Shown: one piece after another, positions 8,773-11,569 of the stretch
Layout: each line of letters begins with the position of its first letter
Numbering within the stretch: the first letter of the stretch is position 1
From: Rhypophila decipiens
Lineage: Eukaryota > Ascomycota > Sordariomycetes > Sordariales > Naviculisporaceae
Assembly: GCA_033297075.1 (NCBI GenBank)
Contig: MU858421.1
Location: 1-11,569, forward strand
DNA: 11,569 bases
Direction of reading: 5' to 3'
Position numbers and translations under genes: made by a program
Notes under the pieces: generated by a model
The model's database searches: none
The model's input: only the letters and a program-made list of their open reading frames with translations
What the model was told of the DNA's origin: nothing

Positions 8773-9046
8773 TGACACGCGCCATCGTCTCCGCCAGTCG
8801 GCCCCTCTCGGCCTGTGTCCGCCTCGCCATCGCAAATGAAGGATCGCCCGCGTGCGCCCAGACGTTACGTCGACGCTTCACCGCATCCCACAAGCCATGG
8901 GGAAGGCCAGAGGCCACGTCAGCCTGTGCCTGTTTCTGTTCCTCGCCTGTTCTCCAGTCCTCCTCCGCGCCAAAGTACCCTCGTAATACACTCTGGAACT
9001 CTTCCCAATTGGACCATCTCGTCGATACCTCGTTCTCAGCTCGGTC
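8764..9046 (-). CDS. Possible exon of an unidentified gene
   Basis: The minus strand is open from 9046 to 8764 (about 94 codons) with acidic, helical, protein-like sequence: NWEEFQSVLRGYFGAEEDW, SGLPHGLWDAVKRRRNVWAH, and RTQAERGRLAETMARVRQL. It ends at CTCG followed by GTAAGA (donor GT at 8763-8762), a good donor site. Upstream the frame meets TGA at 9049-9047; just above, another frame reads MDNETELRTRYRRDG, so a start or an acceptor may lie there with a frameshift. No ATG in frame, no family recognised. Could be a gene fragment or a chance frame in GC-rich DNA. Confidence 0.3.
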
Positions 9047-9220
9047 TCATTGTCCATGTCAACTGCAGCTGAATTGCGGCGGTGTGACCCGTGAGTCAGA
9101 GAAATAAGGTGGCAGTCGAACCAGAACACCAGTCTGCCTCTCGTGACTGGTCGCCAGCATGATCCGTCACAGCTGTGATGAAATTCGGGAGGATGTCACG
9201 GTGCTTCCCATAAGCGAGGG

Positions 9221-9735
9221 ACCGTGTTATCTCTCACCGACGTGACGAAGGACAGCCCGCCGCTGCACCCACATCTTATGTTGATCCTTCAGCGCATCAC
9301 GCGGGCCAACCGCAACAAAGGACTACGTCATCCCAGGTGGGATTCGCTTCGTCGTCGGTCTGCATGCTGCCCGGAGCTTACCCCAAACTGTGTCTTCTCG
9401 CCGAGGCCTGCGTTCTCGACCGGCCCTACATCTCGTCCCGTATTGCCATCAACGGCAGAACAGTGTCTCACCGACTGCCCATACGCCTCCTCGACTTCAC
9501 CAGGCAGCCACGCCAAGGACCGTGTCATCCTCACCGATGTGACGAAGGACCGCTCGCCCTGCACCCACCCCTTGTTGACTCTCATCCCGAGAACTAACGG
9601 TGAGGGCAGGCCACGTCATCACAGGTAAAGTTGACCCTGTCACTTGCCGCATACTGTCAGGAGGTCGTCCCGACTAGGCCTTCTGAGCGAGGCCTGCGTT
9701 CTGGACTCGGTTCTCATCACCCAGGTCCTGCAGCC
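9221..9735. repeat. Two diverged tandem repeat copies, period about 286-298 bp
   Basis: Segment 9221-9272 (ACCGTGTTATCTCTCACCGA...) recurs at 9519-9568 (ACCGTGTCATCCTCACCGAT...) with about 46 of 52 aligned positions equal by my count; the match carries on weakly to ACGTCATCCCAGGT (9333) and ACGTCATCACAGGT (9613). Segment 9394-9420 recurs at 9680-9706 with 23 of 27 positions equal (CGAGGCCTGCGTTCT core). The two offsets, 298 and 286, show copies changed by small indels. Minus-strand reading gives several GTGAG strings at repeat junctions, so these could be duplicated exon-intron pieces of one old gene, but no intact ORF results. Confidence 0.6.
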
Positions 9736-10384
9736 ACAACTGTGTCGTATGATCCGGTGAAAACAGCGGTCGAATCAGAAACGCCAACCTGCCGCCTGCT
9801 GGTCGGTCTTCACCTGTATCGCAGCGGCTGCGCAGGAATTCGGTCCGATTGAGGCCAACGCAATGTCTAGTCGCAGACTGAGGCGCCCGGGCGCGCCGCG
9901 GAAGAGGCCTCATCGACGCCTCCACGGAGTAGTCGACATTGCGGCATTTTTCTGACTGGTCATGACGCGGTTCCTGCCGGTTGTCGCCAATAATCATCAA
10001 GGCAGACACGGAGTTGCCAAAGGAGAAAGGGAAACGGTGCGAGTGAGGATGTCGTTAAGGTTGTCGGCGGTCCTCAGCAGGCGGGTCTGATCTGAGCTTG
10101 AGGGCGGATTCGTGTCGAGAATTGATCTTTCTGCGGAAACAGAGGCTGTGGGAGGGACCGACGGTCGGGCTGGTAGGCGCAGATGCGACCTTCAGCAACG
10201 AAGAAGTAGAGACAGAGCGCTGAGGGGCTGAGGCAGCCGGAGCCGGGTTTGCCGGGGCGAGTGTAAAATTGATGCGTGATAAATTGCAGGGTGGAGGTGA
10301 CCGAGAGGCGGGGGAGCCAACAGAAGAAAGTGTAAAGTCAAAGATACAAGGACAGGACGTCGACTGACGTTGGGGAAGGGAGGT
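9736..10384 (-). other. Open but frame-hopping sequence below a TATA promoter
   Basis: Downstream of the TATA box at 10393-10385 the minus strand reads in three frames one after another. The first is open from about 10377 to TAA 10057-10055 (LAPANPAPAASAPQRSVSTS, KVASAPTSPTVGPS) but has no ATG. The second reads TNPPSSSDQTRLLRTADNLN then DILTRTVSL and ends near 10011. The third holds the first ATG of the unit (9997, MIIGDNRQEPRHDQ) and stays open to TAG at 9676-9674, inside the repeat area. A second ATG at 9962 opens a 17-codon frame (MTSQKNAAMSTTPWRRR). GC-rich DNA makes long chance frames, so this may be a decayed gene or a transcribed noncoding leader. No family recognised. Confidence 0.3.
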
Positions 10385-10393
10385 CTATTTATA
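10385..10393 (-). promoter_or_regulatory. TATA box, minus-strand promoter
   Basis: TATAAATAG on the minus strand, followed by a pyrimidine-rich stretch (CCTCCCTTCCCC) where transcription would start, and preceded by two CCAAT boxes at 31-35 and 73-77 bp. The arrangement is a textbook fungal core promoter that points left. Confidence 0.6.
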
Positions 10394-10394
10394 C

Positions 10395-10478
10395 GCGGGC
10401 GCGACGGAAGTGTGAGGATGCAGCCAATCAGAGAGAGCGGGCGCGACGGGAGTGTGAGGATGCAGCCAATCAGAGCGA
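10395..10478. repeat. Two 42-bp tandem repeats, each with a CCAAT box
   Basis: Units 10395-10436 and 10437-10478 begin GCGGGCGCGACGG, run through GTGTGAGGATGCAGCCAATC and end in AGAGMGA; I see about two differences. Each carries one CCAAT (10424-10428 and 10466-10470), the site of the HAP/NF-Y complex, in the same orientation. A partial third start (GCGGCC) follows at 10479. The near identity says the duplication is recent compared with the repeats at 9221-9735. It doubles the upstream element of the leftward TATA promoter. Confidence 0.85.
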
Positions 10479-10537
10479 GCGGCCACGCAGTTGCGCCCTA
10501 ATCCGGAACGGCGCTAAACCCGGCGCGCGCGACAGCG

Positions 10538-10794
10538 TGTTCTCGATTACTTAAGAAAATAAAATACTCTTTAAATTAAGCTATACTTTACTAGAGGTTA
10601 GTAACGGCGGTGTGCTGAATGGGTATATAACCATTGAATTGCAGAAGGTTCTAGTAACTTCTGTAATTTGAGCTCCTTTTTAGGAACGGTTTGGCCGAGT
10701 GGTATGGTTCTTGGCGCTCGCCGTCACTGTACTGGCTTAGTTGGGCTCGGACTGCAATAGACCTAAGTAATCTAGCCATATTGGATGTTTTACG
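10538..10794 (+). mobile_element. AT-rich leader or LTR-like stretch of the retroelement
   Basis: Base composition drops sharply from GC-rich to AT-rich at about 10540, with a possible LTR start TGTTCTCG at 10538. TATATAA at 10624-10630 is a plus-strand TATA box inside an imperfect 18-bp palindrome (10618-10635, AATGG arms); another near-palindrome lies at 10643-10662 (AGAAG...CTTCT). I cannot fix the LTR end, the primer-binding site or a target duplication, since the 3' LTR is outside the window. Confidence 0.4.
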
Positions 10795-11569
10795 ATGCAG
10801 AAGAAGAAAGCCAAGATTGCTATGCCCCCCCGCTATGGTGGGGACCCTCTCAAGTTAAAGGCATGGCTTGCCCAGTGCAGGGCGTATTTCGATTACTACG
10901 AGGACCAGTTCACCGAGGAGGAAGACAAGGTGCTCTTTGCGGGAGCCCTCCTCGATGGACCAACAGCCTTGTGGTTCCAGCCGGTGTTGGACAGGTACAC
11001 TCGAAGAGAAGACTTCTCGGACCTCAGCACGGAGGACCGAGAGATCTTCGAGGACTTCGACGGATTTGAGAAGGCGCTCGAGGCTGTGTTCGGAGAACCG
11101 GATGGGAAGAGACGAGCTGAGCAGCGCCTCATCAAGCTCAGACAGACAGGATCAGCGGCAGCCTTGGTAGGGCAGTACCGAGCCCTCCATCCACAAACCG
11201 ACCTTAACGATGCAGCTGTCATGATGCTGTTCTACTTGGCATTGAAGCCCCAGGTCCAGCGGCGGCTGGCTGAACTTGACCGACCAGAGAAGATTGACAG
11301 CTACTACGAGATGGCCGTCAAGATTGACAACAATCAATACGCCTACCAGGTGGAGCACAGATCTGTCCCGAAAGCCAACGACAAACAAAAGCGACAATAC
11401 AAGAGCACTGCCTACGGAACACATCCTGGACCGATGGACATCGGCAGAGCCCAGGTTGGAGGACAGTCGACAAACCAAGTCACGAGACGCCCCCCACCTA
11501 CGAAGAGGGACAAGTCCAAGATCAAGTGCTACAACTGCGACAAGCTAGGACACTTCGCCAGAGAATGCA
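10795..11569 (+). CDS. Gag of a Ty3/gypsy-type LTR retrotransposon, 3' partial
   Basis: ATG 10795 opens 258 codons with no stop before the window ends. The in-frame TAA at 10768-10770 with no ATG between rules out a longer start; an ATG at 10785 is in another frame. Residues about 11-30 (PPRYGGDPLKLKAWLAQCRA) and 47-62 (LFAGALLDGPTALWFQ) are the start of the Retrotrans_gag capsid domain, which goes on through FEKALEAVFG, KRRAEQRLIKLRQTGSAA and MLFYLALKPQVQRRL (to about 180). A basic linker leads to a CCHC zinc knuckle C245-C248-H253-C258 (CYNCDKLGHFAREC) at the last codon seen. Gag packages the element RNA in cytoplasmic particles; protease, reverse transcriptase and integrase would follow. 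The visible part has no lesion, which suggests a young copy. Confidence 0.9.
   Translation, partial: MQKKKAKIAMPPRYGGDPLKLKAWLAQCRAYFDYYEDQFTEEEDKVLFAGALLDGPTALWFQPVLDRYTRREDFSDLSTEDREIFEDFDGFEKALEAVFGEPDGKRRAEQRLIKLRQTGSAAALVGQYRALHPQTDLNDAAVMMLFYLALKPQVQRRLAELDRPEKIDSYYEMAVKIDNNQYAYQVEHRSVPKANDKQKRQYKSTAYGTHPGPMDIGRAQVGGQSTNQVTRRPPPTKRDKSKIKCYNCDKLGHFAREC

Noticed and set aside
8300..10550. CRISPR array or bacterial-type element in the repeat-rich region
   Set aside because: Repeats are few, diverged and about 290 bp or 42 bp in period, without spacers; the context is fungal.
10685..10764. Intact tRNA gene
   Set aside because: A and B box-like strings exist, but the flanking bases cannot form an acceptor stem and no clear anticodon arm is seen.
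10785..11069. Alternative ATG and frame overlapping the start of gag
   Set aside because: The frame at 10795 carries the capsid and zinc-knuckle motifs; the others are shadows.

Overview
The window looks like nuclear DNA of a filamentous ascomycete (Pezizomycotina). The supported genes have very short introns (57, 70 and 72 bp) with GTNNGT donors, CTRAY-like branch sites and CAG acceptors. There is a 2EXR-domain protein, a family typical of these fungi, and a Ty3/gypsy-type gag enters at the right edge. I cannot name the species.

Layout. (1) 26-710, plus strand: a decayed small gene read in three successive frames, family not recognised. (2) 1142-3908, minus: an intact three-exon gene for a secreted glycoside hydrolase family 2 enzyme of about 874 residues, with a poly(A) signal and a leader/promoter. 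(3) 4477-5160, minus: a relic of an HST3/HST4-type sirtuin that has lost its N-terminal half. (4) 5185-5914, minus: a 2EXR-domain gene with a good TATA promoter, interrupted by an in-frame TAG and then a frameshift; the family-like sequence continues past both. (5) 6470-8266, minus: an intact two-exon gene for a 579-residue nuclear protein with a SANT/Myb-like domain followed by a C-terminal chromodomain. (6) About 8300-10540: a GC-rich stretch with no intact gene. It holds diverged tandem repeats (period about 286-298 bp), a possible exon fragment, a leader with TATA box and two CCAAT boxes carried by a perfect-length 42-bp tandem duplication, and open but frame-hopping sequence downstream of it. 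(7) About 10540-11569, plus: an AT-rich leader or LTR-like stretch, then a gag ORF with a CCHC zinc knuckle that runs off the window.

The genes do not form an obvious pathway. Two intact genes (GH2 and SANT-chromo) lie among three broken genes, repeats and a retroelement, which is the look of an accessory or rearranging region. Two of the nonsense codons are TAG where CAG is plausible, a CpA-to-TpA change of the kind repeat-induced point mutation makes, but this is inference. I see no convincing new multi-gene system; the best leads are the SANT-chromo protein, the duplicated CCAAT promoter with its decayed downstream unit, and the sirtuin relic.
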